Source of the DNA: Occultella aeris
GTDB taxonomy: Bacteria; Actinomycetota; Actinomycetes; Actinomycetales; Beutenbergiaceae
Assembly (NCBI RefSeq): GCF_902703175.1
Contig: NZ_CACRYJ010000071.1
Location: 124,001 to 188,000, forward strand
Direction of reading: 5' to 3'
DNA: 64,000 bases
The position numbers and the translations under genes are program-made. Below are positions 30,077 through 38,739 of the stretch, piece after piece (position 1 is the stretch's first letter; every line of letters begins with the position of its first letter). The notes beneath the pieces were generated by a model that searched no databases, was not told the origin of the DNA, and worked only from the letters and a program-made list of their open reading frames with translations.

Positions 30077-32875
30077 ATGTCCTCACCAGCCGAGCGATAC
30101 GCGGCGGCCCGCAAACGGCAACAGGACGCGCTCAGCAGGCTCGGCGCGTTCCGGGCCACCCTCGACTTCCCCCTCGACGACTTCCAGATCGAGGCCTGCG
30201 AAGCCGTCGAGGCCGGGCGCGGCGTGCTCGTCGCAGCCCCGACCGGGGCGGGCAAGACCGTGGTGGGCGAGTTCGCCGTCGAGCTGGGTCTGAAGACCGG
30301 CCGCAAGGCGTTCTACACGACGCCGATCAAGGCCCTGTCGAACCAGAAGTTCACCGACCTGCAGCGCCGGTACGGGCCCGAGCACGTCGGCCTGCTCACC
30401 GGGGACACCTCGATCAACGGTGACGCACCGATCGTGGTGATGACCACCGAGGTGCTCCGGAACATGCTCTACAGCGATTCCCCGGCCCTGGCCGGCCTCG
30501 GGTTCGTTGTCATGGACGAGGTGCACTACCTGGCGGACAGGTTCCGTGGGCCGGTCTGGGAGGAGGTGATCCTGCACCTGGCCGACGACGTGCAGGTGAT
30601 CTCCCTGTCCGCGACCGTCTCGAACGCAGAGGAGTTCGGTGACTGGCTCACCGAGGTGCGTGGGGACACCGCCGTGGTGGTCTCCGAGATCCGGCCGGTG
30701 CCACTCTGGCAGCACGTCATGGTGAACAAGACAGTCCTGGACCTGTACAGCTCGAACGTGGACCCGACCAGGCCCGGGGTGAACCCGCCGATCAACCCCG
30801 ACCTCGTGGAGGCCATCCGGGCATCCGAACGGGGTGGGCGGCCGGGGGAGCGCAGCCGGGGTGCACGAGGGGACCGCCGTGGCGGGAAGGGCCGCCACTA
30901 CCAGCGCGGTCCGCTGGTACGGCCACCGTCGCGACCGGTCATGGTGGACCGCATGGACCGGGCTGGGCTGCTCCCGGCGATTGTGTTCCTCTTCTCGCGG
31001 GCCGGCTGCGAGGCGGCCGTCACCCAGGTCCTGTTCAGCGGGATCTCCCTGACCTCGCCTTCCGAGCGTGCCCAGATCGCGGCGATCGTCGAGGAGCGGT
31101 GCGCCAGCCTGCCCGCCGAGGATCTCGACGTCCTCAACTACTGGTCCTGGCAGCAGGCGCTCCTGCACGGGGTGGCGGCCCACCACGCCGGGCTGCTCCC
31201 GGTGTTCAAGGAGACGGTCGAGGCGCTGTTCACGGCGGGCCTCGTCAAGGTTGTGTTCGCCACCGAGACGCTCGCGCTCGGGATCAACATGCCGGCCCGC
31301 TCGGTGGTGCTCGAGAAGCTGACCAAGTGGGACGGACGCGGTCACGCGGAGGTGACCCCGGGGGAGTACACCCAGCTCACCGGCCGCGCCGGGCGACGCG
31401 GCATCGACGTGGAGGGCCACGCCGTCGTCCTCTACACCTCGGGCCTGGATCCGGTGGCCCTGGCCGGTCTCGCGAGCCGGCGCACCTACCCACTCAGGTC
31501 CCGGTTCCGGCCCACCTACAACATGGCCGTGAACCTGATCGCCGCGTCCGGGTGGACCCGGACCCGCGAGGTGCTGGAGACCTCGTTCGCGCAGTTCCAG
31601 GCTGACCGCGGTGTGGTCGGGCTGGCCCGGCAGGCGCGCACGCTGTCGGATGGCCTGGCCGGCTACACGGAGTCGATGACCTGCCACCTCGGCGACTTCG
31701 AGGAGTACATGGAGCTGCGGCGGGCGATCACGGCTCGCGAGGGTGAGCTGTCCCGCTCCCGGTCGCGGGCCCAGCGGGACGCGATCAACTCGGCGGTCTC
31801 CCAGTTGCACCGTGGCGACGTCGTGCAGATCCCCACGGGCCGCCGCGCCGGGTATGCCGTTGTCATCGAGCCGCCCGGCCCGGCCGGGCTGGACGGGCCT
31901 GCGCTGACCCTGCTCACCGGGGACGGCAAGGTTCGCCGCCTCGCCGGCGCGGACGTGCCCTACGGCACCAGTTCGCTGACCCGGGTCCGGATCCCGAAGG
32001 CCTTCAACTCCCGTAGGCCGGCCGACCGCCGGGACCTGACCTCCTCGATGCGCAACGCGCTCGGAGCGCTGGCCGACGACGAGCCACGCACGCGCCACGG
32101 CGAGCGGCCACCGTCGACCGCGACGACCGACTCCGAGCTCGGCGCGCTCAAGAAGGCGCTGCGCTCCCACCCCTGCCACGGGTGCTCGGACCGGGAGAGC
32201 CATGCCCGGTGGGCCGAGCGCCGGGCCAAGCTCGCCGAGGAGCACGACGCCCTGCTGCGCCGGATCGAAGGCCGCACATCCTCGATCGCACGCGACTTCG
32301 AAAAGGTCTGCGAGGTCCTCGGCTCGCTGCACTACCTCGAGGGCCAGGGCGAGGAGACCGCGGTGACCGACCAGGGGGCCTGGCTGCGCCGCCTGTACGC
32401 GGAGAAGGACCTGGTGCTCGCGGAGTGCCTGCGGTCCGGCTCCTGGGCGGACCTGGACGCTGCGGGCCTGGCCGCCGTGGTCTCCACGGTGCTCTTCTCC
32501 TCACGGTCCGACGATGAGCGGCCCGCGCCCCGGATGCCCGGCGGCACCAACGGTTCGCTCGCCCGCGCCGTCGAGGCGACGGTCCTGATCTCCCAGGAGC
32601 TCGAGCTCCTCGAACGCGAGCACGACCTCCAGCCTGCCGAACCGGTCGACCTCGGACTGGTCCGCTCGATCCATCAGTGGGCGATCGGATCCAGCCTGGA
32701 GGACGTCCTCGACGGCACGGACCTCGCGGCCGGCGATTTCGTGCGCTGGGCGAAGCAGGTCATCGACCTGCTCGACCAACTCACCCTCGCTGCCCCGACC
32801 CCCGCGCTGCGCAGCACGGCCCGCAAGGCGATCGAATCAGTGCGCCGGGGCATAGTGGCGCACGGCACGCTGTGA
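30077..32875 (+). CDS. helY: Ski2/Mtr4-like DEAD/DExH RNA helicase (HelY)
   Basis: A 932-residue superfamily 2 helicase. Motif I APTGAGKTVVGE (about residue 54), motif II DEVHYLADRFRG, motif III SLSATVSN, motif VI TQLTGRAGRRGIDVEG, and the C-terminal DSHCT/MTR4-like helical domain are visible. Residues 255-275 carry a short basic insertion (GERSRGARGDRRGGKG). The family unwinds structured RNA and is essential in several actinobacteria; the substrate is unknown. The gene sits after the lipid kinase as in many relatives. Confidence 0.92.
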   Translation: MSSPAERYAAARKRQQDALSRLGAFRATLDFPLDDFQIEACEAVEAGRGVLVAAPTGAGKTVVGEFAVELGLKTGRKAFYTTPIKALSNQKFTDLQRRYGPEHVGLLTGDTSINGDAPIVVMTTEVLRNMLYSDSPALAGLGFVVMDEVHYLADRFRGPVWEEVILHLADDVQVISLSATVSNAEEFGDWLTEVRGDTAVVVSEIRPVPLWQHVMVNKTVLDLYSSNVDPTRPGVNPPINPDLVEAIRASERGGRPGERSRGARGDRRGGKGRHYQRGPLVRPPSRPVMVDRMDRAGLLPAIVFLFSRAGCEAAVTQVLFSGISLTSPSERAQIAAIVEERCASLPAEDLDVLNYWSWQQALLHGVAAHHAGLLPVFKETVEALFTAGLVKVVFATETLALGINMPARSVVLEKLTKWDGRGHAEVTPGEYTQLTGRAGRRGIDVEGHAVVLYTSGLDPVALAGLASRRTYPLRSRFRPTYNMAVNLIAASGWTRTREVLETSFAQFQADRGVVGLARQARTLSDGLAGYTESMTCHLGDFEEYMELRRAITAREGELSRSRSRAQRDAINSAVSQLHRGDVVQIPTGRRAGYAVVIEPPGPAGLDGPALTLLTGDGKVRRLAGADVPYGTSSLTRVRIPKAFNSRRPADRRDLTSSMRNALGALADDEPRTRHGERPPSTATTDSELGALKKALRSHPCHGCSDRESHARWAERRAKLAEEHDALLRRIEGRTSSIARDFEKVCEVLGSLHYLEGQGEETAVTDQGAWLRRLYAEKDLVLAECLRSGSWADLDAAGLAAVVSTVLFSSRSDDERPAPRMPGGTNGSLARAVEATVLISQELELLEREHDLQPAEPVDLGLVRSIHQWAIGSSLEDVLDGTDLAAGDFVRWAKQVIDLLDQLTLAAPTPALRSTARKAIESVRRGIVAHGTL

Positions 32876-33295
32876 CACCAGACGCCCTGGCGCGCCACTG
32901 GAGAGTACGCGGGGTCAGGATGTGAGACGTACCCGTTTCCCCTGCTGGATGGACGACGCCCGATCCTCCGACACACCCACCCGACACGCCGTGAACCGAG
33001 ATCTTTTTGTGATCCAGGAGGGATGCGCTGACCTGCGCAGACGTCCGTGACCTGCGGCGATGTCGTCTTGGCTGGGCACGAGGAGACGAGTAGGTTCACT
33101 TGTCACTACCTCGCCGGGGAGGCAGGTGGGCACCGACTGGGCCCGCGGGTTCACTAGACAACGGGGCGGCAGTTCGCTGCGGTCGCGGACCGAAGGATTC
33201 GCGGGCCGGTCGGTGGTAGATGCGGGTGGGCGGTCGCGCTCTGGAGGCCGACGGCCCGGTCACGGACTGCCCGCTCGGGCACGTATCCTGCAACG
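32876..33295. other. Gene-free 420-bp interval between helY and lnt
   Basis: No credible ORF on either strand. There is a run of five T at 33004-33008 (rare in this genome), a 9-bp direct repeat TGACCTGCG at 33029 and 33048 (19-bp period), and a small CCTCGCC..GGGGAGG hairpin near 33108-33121. No known RNA family was recognised. The last 12 bp contain the leaderless-type -10 box of lnt. Confidence 0.6.
33284..33295 (+). promoter_or_regulatory. Leaderless-type -10 box for lnt (TATCCT)
   Basis: TATCCT at 33284-33289 ends 6 nt before GTG 33296; there is no SD. Confidence 0.5.
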
Positions 33296-35017
33296 GTGTC
33301 CATGCCCTCCTCGCCCCGGTGGCTCACGCTGCTGCTCGCCCTCGTCGGTGGCCTGCTCACCGACACGGCCTTCCCGCAGCGCTCGTGGTGGCCGATGGCG
33401 TTCGTGGGCATCGGGCTGCTGGTCCTCGCCCTCGGGCGGGACAGTGCCCGGTGGGCGTGGCTCGTCGGCTTCACGTGGGGTCTGGCGTTCTTCCTGCCGC
33501 ACATCTGGTGGGCGAACGAGGCTGTCGGGGTGATCCCCTGGGTGGCGCTGTCCGTGGCGGAGGCTGCAATCGCCGGGCTGGCGTGCGCCACCTGGATCTG
33601 GGTGCGGCGGATCGGTTGGATCGAGCGGCACCGGATCGTGCAGCCTGTGGCCTTCGCGATCGTCTGGGTTACGCTCGAGCAGTTACGCCAGATCTGGCCG
33701 TTCGGTGGGTTCCCATGGGGTCGGTTGGGCTTCTCCCAGACCGACGGCCCGCTGCTGGCCCTGGCTTCGGTGGCGGGCGCGCCGCTGGTCTCGGCCGCGG
33801 TCGTGATCGTCGGCTTCCTGCTCGCGCAGGCGGTGGTCGGGTTCCGCCGGGTGCAGGTGCTGCAGGCGACGACTGCGGCCCTTGCCGGGGCGGCGATCGT
33901 CGCGGCTGCCGGGTTCATCCCGCTGCCCACGCAGGCCGAGAGCGGTGCCCTGAACCTCGGTGCGGTCCAGGGCAACGTGTCCGAGCCCGGACTGGGTGCG
34001 TTCAACAACGCCCGCGAGGTGCTGAACAACCATGCCTCCGGTACCGAGGAGCTGGCGGAGTCGCGGCCCGCGGGATGGTTCGATCTCGTGGTCTGGCCGG
34101 AGAACTCCTCCGATATCAATCCGCGCGTCGACGCCGACGCGGCCAACGTGATCGACGGCGCCGTCGACGCCGTCGACGCACCCCTGCTGTTCGGCACGGA
34201 CTCCTACACCGAGGACGCCCGCTACAACGACATGGTGCTCTGGATGCCCGACCAGGGCCCGGTGTTCTCCTACTCCAAGCAGATCCCGGCCGCGTTCGCG
34301 GAGTACATCCCGATGCGGTCGATCGCGCGGGTGTTCTCCTCAGCGGTGGACCTGGTGCGCACGGACATGGCGCCGGGCTCCGAGATCGCCGTCGTGCCGG
34401 TACCGGTGGCCCGGCTGGACCGGGTCGTGGACGTCGGCACGATCATCTGCTTCGAGGTCGCCTACGACGCGCTCATCCGGGAGGCGGCGCTCGGTGGTGC
34501 AGAGGTCCTCGTCGTGCCGACCAACAATGCCTCGTTCGGGTACACGCAGGAGTCCACCCAACAGTTCGCGATGTCCCGGTTGCGGGCCGTCGAGCACGGC
34601 CGGGCGACGGTGCAGATCTCGACGGTCGGGGTCAGCGGTGTGATCGGGCCGGACGGATCGGTGTGGGAGGACACGGAGCTGTTCACCCCGGCGCAGTTGT
34701 CCGCGACGGTCCCGCTGCGCACGACGCTCACGATCGCGGACCGGCTCGGCGACTGGCCGGTCATCGCCGCATTCGCACTGACCCTGCTCGGACTGTTCGC
34801 CGGGATCGCCTCGACGATCCGGCGCCGCCGTGACGGCCGGGCCGGACTCGGCCCGGACGCGCCCGGTGGCGCGGACGCTGCCCAGCACGTTTCCGCGGAA
34901 GCGGATGTGACCGGTGGCGATTCCGCGGAAGCTGTCCGGACGGACGGCGTTTCCGCGGAAGCAGGCCCGTCGGAATCAGCGACAGACGCAGGCGCACCGG
35001 CGAAGGAGCCCGCGTGA
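33296..35017 (+). CDS. lnt: Apolipoprotein N-acyltransferase
   Basis: Transfers an acyl chain to the N-terminal Cys of lipoproteins. The 573-residue product has about seven transmembrane helices in residues 10-200 and 495-520, and a nitrilase domain with the catalytic triad Glu269 (VVWPENSS), Lys328 (YSKQIP) and Cys385 (GTIICFEVAYD). The C-terminal tail is a 10-residue tandem repeat (VSAEADVTGG, DSAEAVRTDG, VSAEAGPSES). In mycobacteria Lnt is fused to Ppm1; here they are separate but overlapping genes. Confidence 0.93.
   Translation: MSMPSSPRWLTLLLALVGGLLTDTAFPQRSWWPMAFVGIGLLVLALGRDSARWAWLVGFTWGLAFFLPHIWWANEAVGVIPWVALSVAEAAIAGLACATWIWVRRIGWIERHRIVQPVAFAIVWVTLEQLRQIWPFGGFPWGRLGFSQTDGPLLALASVAGAPLVSAAVVIVGFLLAQAVVGFRRVQVLQATTAALAGAAIVAAAGFIPLPTQAESGALNLGAVQGNVSEPGLGAFNNAREVLNNHASGTEELAESRPAGWFDLVVWPENSSDINPRVDADAANVIDGAVDAVDAPLLFGTDSYTEDARYNDMVLWMPDQGPVFSYSKQIPAAFAEYIPMRSIARVFSSAVDLVRTDMAPGSEIAVVPVPVARLDRVVDVGTIICFEVAYDALIREAALGGAEVLVVPTNNASFGYTQESTQQFAMSRLRAVEHGRATVQISTVGVSGVIGPDGSVWEDTELFTPAQLSATVPLRTTLTIADRLGDWPVIAAFALTLLGLFAGIASTIRRRRDGRAGLGPDAPGGADAAQHVSAEADVTGGDSAEAVRTDGVSAEAGPSESATDAGAPAKEPA
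34889..34962 (+). repeat. Three 30-bp tandem units with TTCCGCGGAA palindromes
   Basis: TTCCGCGGAA, a perfect 10-bp palindrome, recurs at 34891, 34921 and 34951, exactly 30 bp apart, inside the lnt 3' end. The spacer bases differ between units. It encodes the repeat xSAEA. Spacing near three helical turns would place the palindromes on one face of DNA. Confidence 0.9.
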
Positions 35018-35835
35018 CGCCAGCTGATCCGGGGCACTCCAGAGCCTGCGGAGGTGACGGTTCCGAACGCTGCGGCCGTGCCACGCTGGTGATCATCCCG
35101 ACCTACAACGAGCGCCCCGCGCTGCCCGGCACCCTGGCCCGGCTACGCGCCGCAGTGCCCGCAGCTGACGTGCTCGTCGTCGACGACGCGAGCCCGGACG
35201 GCACCGGGCAGTGGGCTGACGAGGCAGCGTCCGGTGACGCGCAGGTGCACGTCCTGCACCGGGCCGCCAAGGAGGGCCTTGGCCGGGCCTACATCGCCGG
35301 TTTCCGGTGGGGCCTGGACCGTGGCTACGACCAGCTGGTGGAGATGGATGCCGATTCCTCGCACCGGCCGGAGGATCTGCCCAGACTCCTGGCGGCGGCC
35401 CCGGAGGTGGATCTGGTGATCGGGTCACGGTGGGTCCCTGGGGGCATGACCGAGAACTGGCCGCTGTCCCGGGCACTGCTCAGCCGCGGCGCGAACACGT
35501 ACGCGAACCTCGCGATCGGGCTCGGCGTGAAGGACGCGACAGCGGGTTTCCGGGTGTACCAGGCGGCCACGCTACGGGCGATGGACCTCGAGCACGTGAA
35601 CTCGGCCGGCTACTGCTTCCAGATCGACATGACCTGGCGGATCCGACGCGCCGGCGGCACCGTCGTGGAGGTGCCGATCACGTTCGTGGAGCGCGTGGAG
35701 GGGGAGTCGAAGATGAGCCGCGACATCGTTGTGGAGGCCCTCTGGCGCGTCACTGCCTGGGGCGCGCAGGCGCGCTCCAGGCAGCTCAGCAGTGTCGTGT
35801 CTGGGATGTCTCAGGCGCTACGACGGCGGGCCTGA
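35014..35835 (+). CDS. ppm1: Polyprenol-monophosphomannose synthase (Dpm1/Ppm1-like GT2)
   Basis: A 273-residue GT-A fold glycosyltransferase, moving mannose from GDP-mannose to polyprenol phosphate, the donor for protein mannosylation and lipoglycans. Motifs are LVIIPTYNERPALPGTL, VVDDASPDGTG, and EMDADSSHRPED (DXD metal site). There is no obvious C-terminal transmembrane segment, so it is soluble or peripheral. GTG start overlaps the lnt stop (GTGA). The 3' end overlaps the convergent rbpA gene by 25 bp. Confidence 0.9.
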   Translation: MTPADPGHSRACGGDGSERCGRATLVIIPTYNERPALPGTLARLRAAVPAADVLVVDDASPDGTGQWADEAASGDAQVHVLHRAAKEGLGRAYIAGFRWGLDRGYDQLVEMDADSSHRPEDLPRLLAAAPEVDLVIGSRWVPGGMTENWPLSRALLSRGANTYANLAIGLGVKDATAGFRVYQAATLRAMDLEHVNSAGYCFQIDMTWRIRRAGGTVVEVPITFVERVEGESKMSRDIVVEALWRVTAWGAQARSRQLSSVVSGMSQALRRRA

Positions 35836-36158
35836 CCGCTGCGGAGCAGGGCCAGCCGTTCGTCGAGGAGTACCTCGAGTTCCTTGATGGTGCGTCGTTC
35901 CAGCAGCATGTCCCAGTGGGTACGGACGTGCTTGGTCGGCTTGGCCTCAGGGCGAGTCGCGTCGCGCAGGAGTGCCTCACCACCGCCGGGGGCTTCCCAG
36001 ACGGCGGGGATCTCGGCCTCCGCCGCGAACGGGATCACGATGACCCGGCCGTCCGGGCAGTCGTAGATCGCCTGGATCCGCGGTGCCAGTTCGACACCCT
36101 CGTCGGTCTCCATGCTGTTTGCGCCGATCTTCATGCCGCGCAGTGCTCGGTCAGCCAT
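35811..36158 (-). CDS. rbpA: RNA polymerase-binding protein RbpA
   Basis: Actinobacterial transcription factor that binds sigma-A and RNA polymerase and stabilises open complexes. The 115-residue product starts ADRALRGMKIGANSMETDEG, has the core with YDCPDGRVIVIPF and TPTKHVRTHWDMLLERR-like KPTKHVRTHWDMLLERR, and a basic C-terminal tail. The ORF extends 74 codons upstream, but the ATG at 36158 gives the conserved start and has a strong SD (AAGGAGGAG) upstream. The Zn-ribbon Cys pair of some homologues is reduced to a single Cys (YDCPDG), as in several actinobacteria. Confidence 0.93.
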   Translation of the reverse strand: MADRALRGMKIGANSMETDEGVELAPRIQAIYDCPDGRVIVIPFAAEAEIPAVWEAPGGGEALLRDATRPEAKPTKHVRTHWDMLLERRTIKELEVLLDERLALLRSGQARRRSA

Positions 36159-36336
36159 CGCACTCCTCCTTGTGTCAGTGGTGCGTTCCAATTGGTCCAA
36201 CGGCCGAGATGTCGGTGCTGTTCCGCGCCGGGGTGAAGGTGATGTGAAGTTCGCGCAGGGAGAACGTGGCCGGAGCCGGCGCGGCCCTCTTCCCGCGCTC
36301 GGCTCAGGCATGGTGCCTGCGTCCTCCGACCTCGCA

Positions 36337-36350
36337 TAGGCTCGGGAGCC
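36337..36350 (+). promoter_or_regulatory. Leaderless-type -10 box for aldo/keto reductase (TAGGCT)
   Basis: TAGGCT at 36337-36342 ends 8 nt before GTG 36351, slightly longer spacing than elsewhere. Confidence 0.4.
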
Positions 36351-37307
36351 GTGAGCACACACTCGATGGAATACCGACAACTCGGCGCTTCTGGTCTCAC
36401 GGTCTCAGCCGTGGGCCTTGGCTGCAACTCCTTCGGCCGGAACACCCCGGGCCCTGAGGTCCCCGCGCTGGTCGCAGCGGCACTCGACGCAGGCGTCACC
36501 CTGTTCGACACGGCCGACACCTACGGGGCCACGCCCGGAGTCAGCGAGGAACTTCTCGGCGCCGCGCTCGGCAGCCACCGCGATGAGGTCGTGGTCGCCT
36601 CCAAGTTCGGAATGGACACCGGTGGCCTGAACGGAGCCGACTGGGGCGTACGGGGCTCGCGCCGCTACATCCGGCGGGCCGTGGAAGGGTCCCTGCGCCG
36701 GCTCGGCACCGACCACATCGACCTCTATCAGATGCACAAGCCGGACCCGCATACCCCGATCGAGGAGACCCTGGCGGCGCTGCACGAACTCGTGGTCGAG
36801 GGCAAGGTGCGCTACGTGGGCTCCTCGAACTTCGCCGGCTGGCAGGTCGTGGACGCCGATTGGACCGCCCGGACCGCCGGCTACACGCCGTTCATCTCGG
36901 CGCAGAACGAGTACTCCCTGCTCAACCGCCGGCTGGAGGACGAGGTGGCCCCCGCCGTCGAACAGGTGGGCGCCGGCGTCCTGCCGTTCTTCCCGCTCGC
37001 CTCGGGCCTGCTCACCGGCAAGTACTCCCGCAATACCCCTGCGCCCGAGGGCACCCGGCTGGCCACGCGACCGGACCGGCTCGAGCGCGCGGACTTCGAC
37101 GTGATCGAGGGTCTCCAGAACTTCGCCCGGGCGCGCGACCTGAGCCTCATCCAGGTCGCGATCGGCTGGCTGGCGGCCCAGCCGGCGGTGGGCTCGGTGA
37201 TCGCCGGTGCCTCGCGCCCGGACCAGGTGCGGACGAACGCGGCTGCCCTCTGGGACCCCTCGGCGGAGGACCTGGTCGAGCTCGACGAGCTCACCTCGCC
37301 CGCCTGA
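36351..37307 (+). CDS. Aldo/keto reductase
   Basis: NADPH-dependent oxidoreductase of 318 residues with a TIM-barrel fold. The catalytic tetrad is visible: Asp and Tyr in LFDTADTYG, Lys in VVASKFG, and His in DLYQMHKPDP; the NADP-binding end GSVIAGASRPDQVRTN also matches. It resembles the general YdhF/YghZ-type AKR group and the substrate is unknown. It is a single gene with its own leaderless-type promoter, flanked by rbpA (divergent) and a convergent hypothetical gene. Confidence 0.92.
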   Translation: MSTHSMEYRQLGASGLTVSAVGLGCNSFGRNTPGPEVPALVAAALDAGVTLFDTADTYGATPGVSEELLGAALGSHRDEVVVASKFGMDTGGLNGADWGVRGSRRYIRRAVEGSLRRLGTDHIDLYQMHKPDPHTPIEETLAALHELVVEGKVRYVGSSNFAGWQVVDADWTARTAGYTPFISAQNEYSLLNRRLEDEVAPAVEQVGAGVLPFFPLASGLLTGKYSRNTPAPEGTRLATRPDRLERADFDVIEGLQNFARARDLSLIQVAIGWLAAQPAVGSVIAGASRPDQVRTNAAALWDPSAEDLVELDELTSPA

Positions 37308-37416
37308 CTCACCGGCCACGTCCCGGCCCGTTCCACAGGGATGGACCGTGGCGTGGCCCGGCCGTGCGCTGCGATCGGCCTGACGTGGCTGGGCCGGCCT
37401 CGCGACGGTTGGTTGG

Positions 37417-38016
37417 TCAGAGCAGGCTGGCACGCCGCGATCCCAACGCAGCCACGGCCCGCAGCCGCACCCTGTGGCGTTTCGCAGCCGCGGTCACTGC
37501 TGTGGACCAGAGCCGTTCGTAGCCGCCCCGGTCGCCGCCGTCGGGTCGCGCGATCGCGATGACGAGGCTGGACAGGCCTCCCTCGGCGTCGTCGAGGGCC
37601 TCGCGGAACTCCACGAAGAACTCGTCGAGCCGGTTGCGGTCGGGCCGCGCGCCACCGACCGCCATCGGTAGCAGCATCTCGGTCATCGTGTCGTGGTCGT
37701 CTATCGCGAAGCACCAGACTCCGGGTGGCTCCGCGGTGGCCAGGATGCGGGTCCACGCCGCGAGCACCGCCAGAAGCATTGCGTCGTCCGCGACCGGGAC
37801 GCCGGCACCGGGCATTCGCGGCCGCACTCCGGGGTCGACTGCGCCGCTGATCTCGTCGTAGGTCGCGTCGATGAACGGACCGACGTCGAGGTCGTCATCC
37901 GGTTCGTCCGCGTAGTCGTCCCAGTAGTCGTCGTCGAGGTAGGCGAGATGTTCGATCCCGGTCTGCTCGACCGGCTCGTCGTCGTCCCAGTTCGTCTTTC
38001 GCAGGCGCTCGGTCAT
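37417..38016 (-). CDS. Acidic hypothetical protein
   Basis: A 199-residue protein of unknown function. The N-terminal third is very acidic (YLDDDYWDDYADEPDDDLDVG at residues 26-46), while the rest looks globular, with AAWTRILATAEPPGVWCFAIDDHD and LDEFFVEFREALDDAEGGLSSLVIAIARPDGG. It has no membrane segment or signal peptide. The C-terminal half resembles uncharacterised actinobacterial proteins annotated as hypothetical only. It is convergent with the aldo/keto reductase. CATGGT 6 nt before the ATG is a weak -10 candidate. Confidence 0.7.
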   Translation of the reverse strand: MTERLRKTNWDDDEPVEQTGIEHLAYLDDDYWDDYADEPDDDLDVGPFIDATYDEISGAVDPGVRPRMPGAGVPVADDAMLLAVLAAWTRILATAEPPGVWCFAIDDHDTMTEMLLPMAVGGARPDRNRLDEFFVEFREALDDAEGGLSSLVIAIARPDGGDRGGYERLWSTAVTAAAKRHRVRLRAVAALGSRRASLL

Positions 38017-38271
38017 TCGGACACCATGACGGCAACACGGAGCCGAACTCCGACCAACCGCAGTCGGGGTGGACGCCCGCGCGGCCGGACAAACCCTCGG
38101 GACGCCTGTGCGTCCGAACTCACTCTGTGGACGTCCGAATGCTCAGGCTCATCCTGTGGACGACAATCACGTCACGGACGACCCCGGAGCGGTCGATACT
38201 GATGATCGACCGCCTCGGCCAACCTGCCGTCCTCAGACGACACCCGCGAACGGCGATCGCAGGAGGGAATC

Positions 38272-38730
38272 ATGGCGATCCAGGGCTTTCTCAAGATCCC
38301 CGGCATCCCGGGGGCGAGCGTTCGTGAGGGTCACGAGGACGAGATCGAGTTCCACGGGATCGAGTTCGGGATGGCTGCGGCACAGGCGCCGGGTGGAAGT
38401 GGCGTCGGAGCGGCGCGGGTGGGACGGGTGACCCTTGAGCCGATCCGCGTCGTGAAGCACTACGACGTGTCGTCACCGGCACTGAAGCAGGTGCTGTACC
38501 GCGGTGAGCACGTCCGGGAGGCGGTCTTCGCGATGACTCGGACGGTCGACGGTGACACCGCCGACTACCTCGTGGTCACGCTCACCGATGCCAGCGTGAT
38601 CGGCTACGACCTGCGGTCGGCGCCCGAACCGGACCTACTCGAGGAGTCCATCACGTTCACCTACCGCGCGGTGACCTTCGTCTATGACGGAACCCACGAA
38701 GTGGAACTGGAGGGCCGTCGTGCCCGTTGA
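38272..38730 (+). CDS. Hcp-like (type VI secretion tube family) protein
   Basis: A 152-residue protein of the Hcp beta-barrel family: it starts AIQGFLKIPGIPGASVREGH, includes IEFHGIEFGM, then TLEPIRVVKHYDVSSPALKQ and ends TFTYRAVTFVYDG. Hcp forms hexameric rings in type VI secretion, but no other T6SS genes are nearby, and Gram-positive bacteria lack the system, so this is probably a secreted or structural ring protein of other use (inference). SD AGGAGG lies 5-6 nt upstream of ATG. It is followed 9 bp later by an HemK-like gene. Confidence 0.8.
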   Translation: MAIQGFLKIPGIPGASVREGHEDEIEFHGIEFGMAAAQAPGGSGVGAARVGRVTLEPIRVVKHYDVSSPALKQVLYRGEHVREAVFAMTRTVDGDTADYLVVTLTDASVIGYDLRSAPEPDLLEESITFTYRAVTFVYDGTHEVELEGRRAR

Positions 38731-38739
38731 CGCCCGGCG

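Noticed and set aside
34891-34960. CRISPR array
   Set aside because: Only 10-bp repeated palindromes at 30-bp period within a coding frame; no 28-37-bp repeats and no cas genes.
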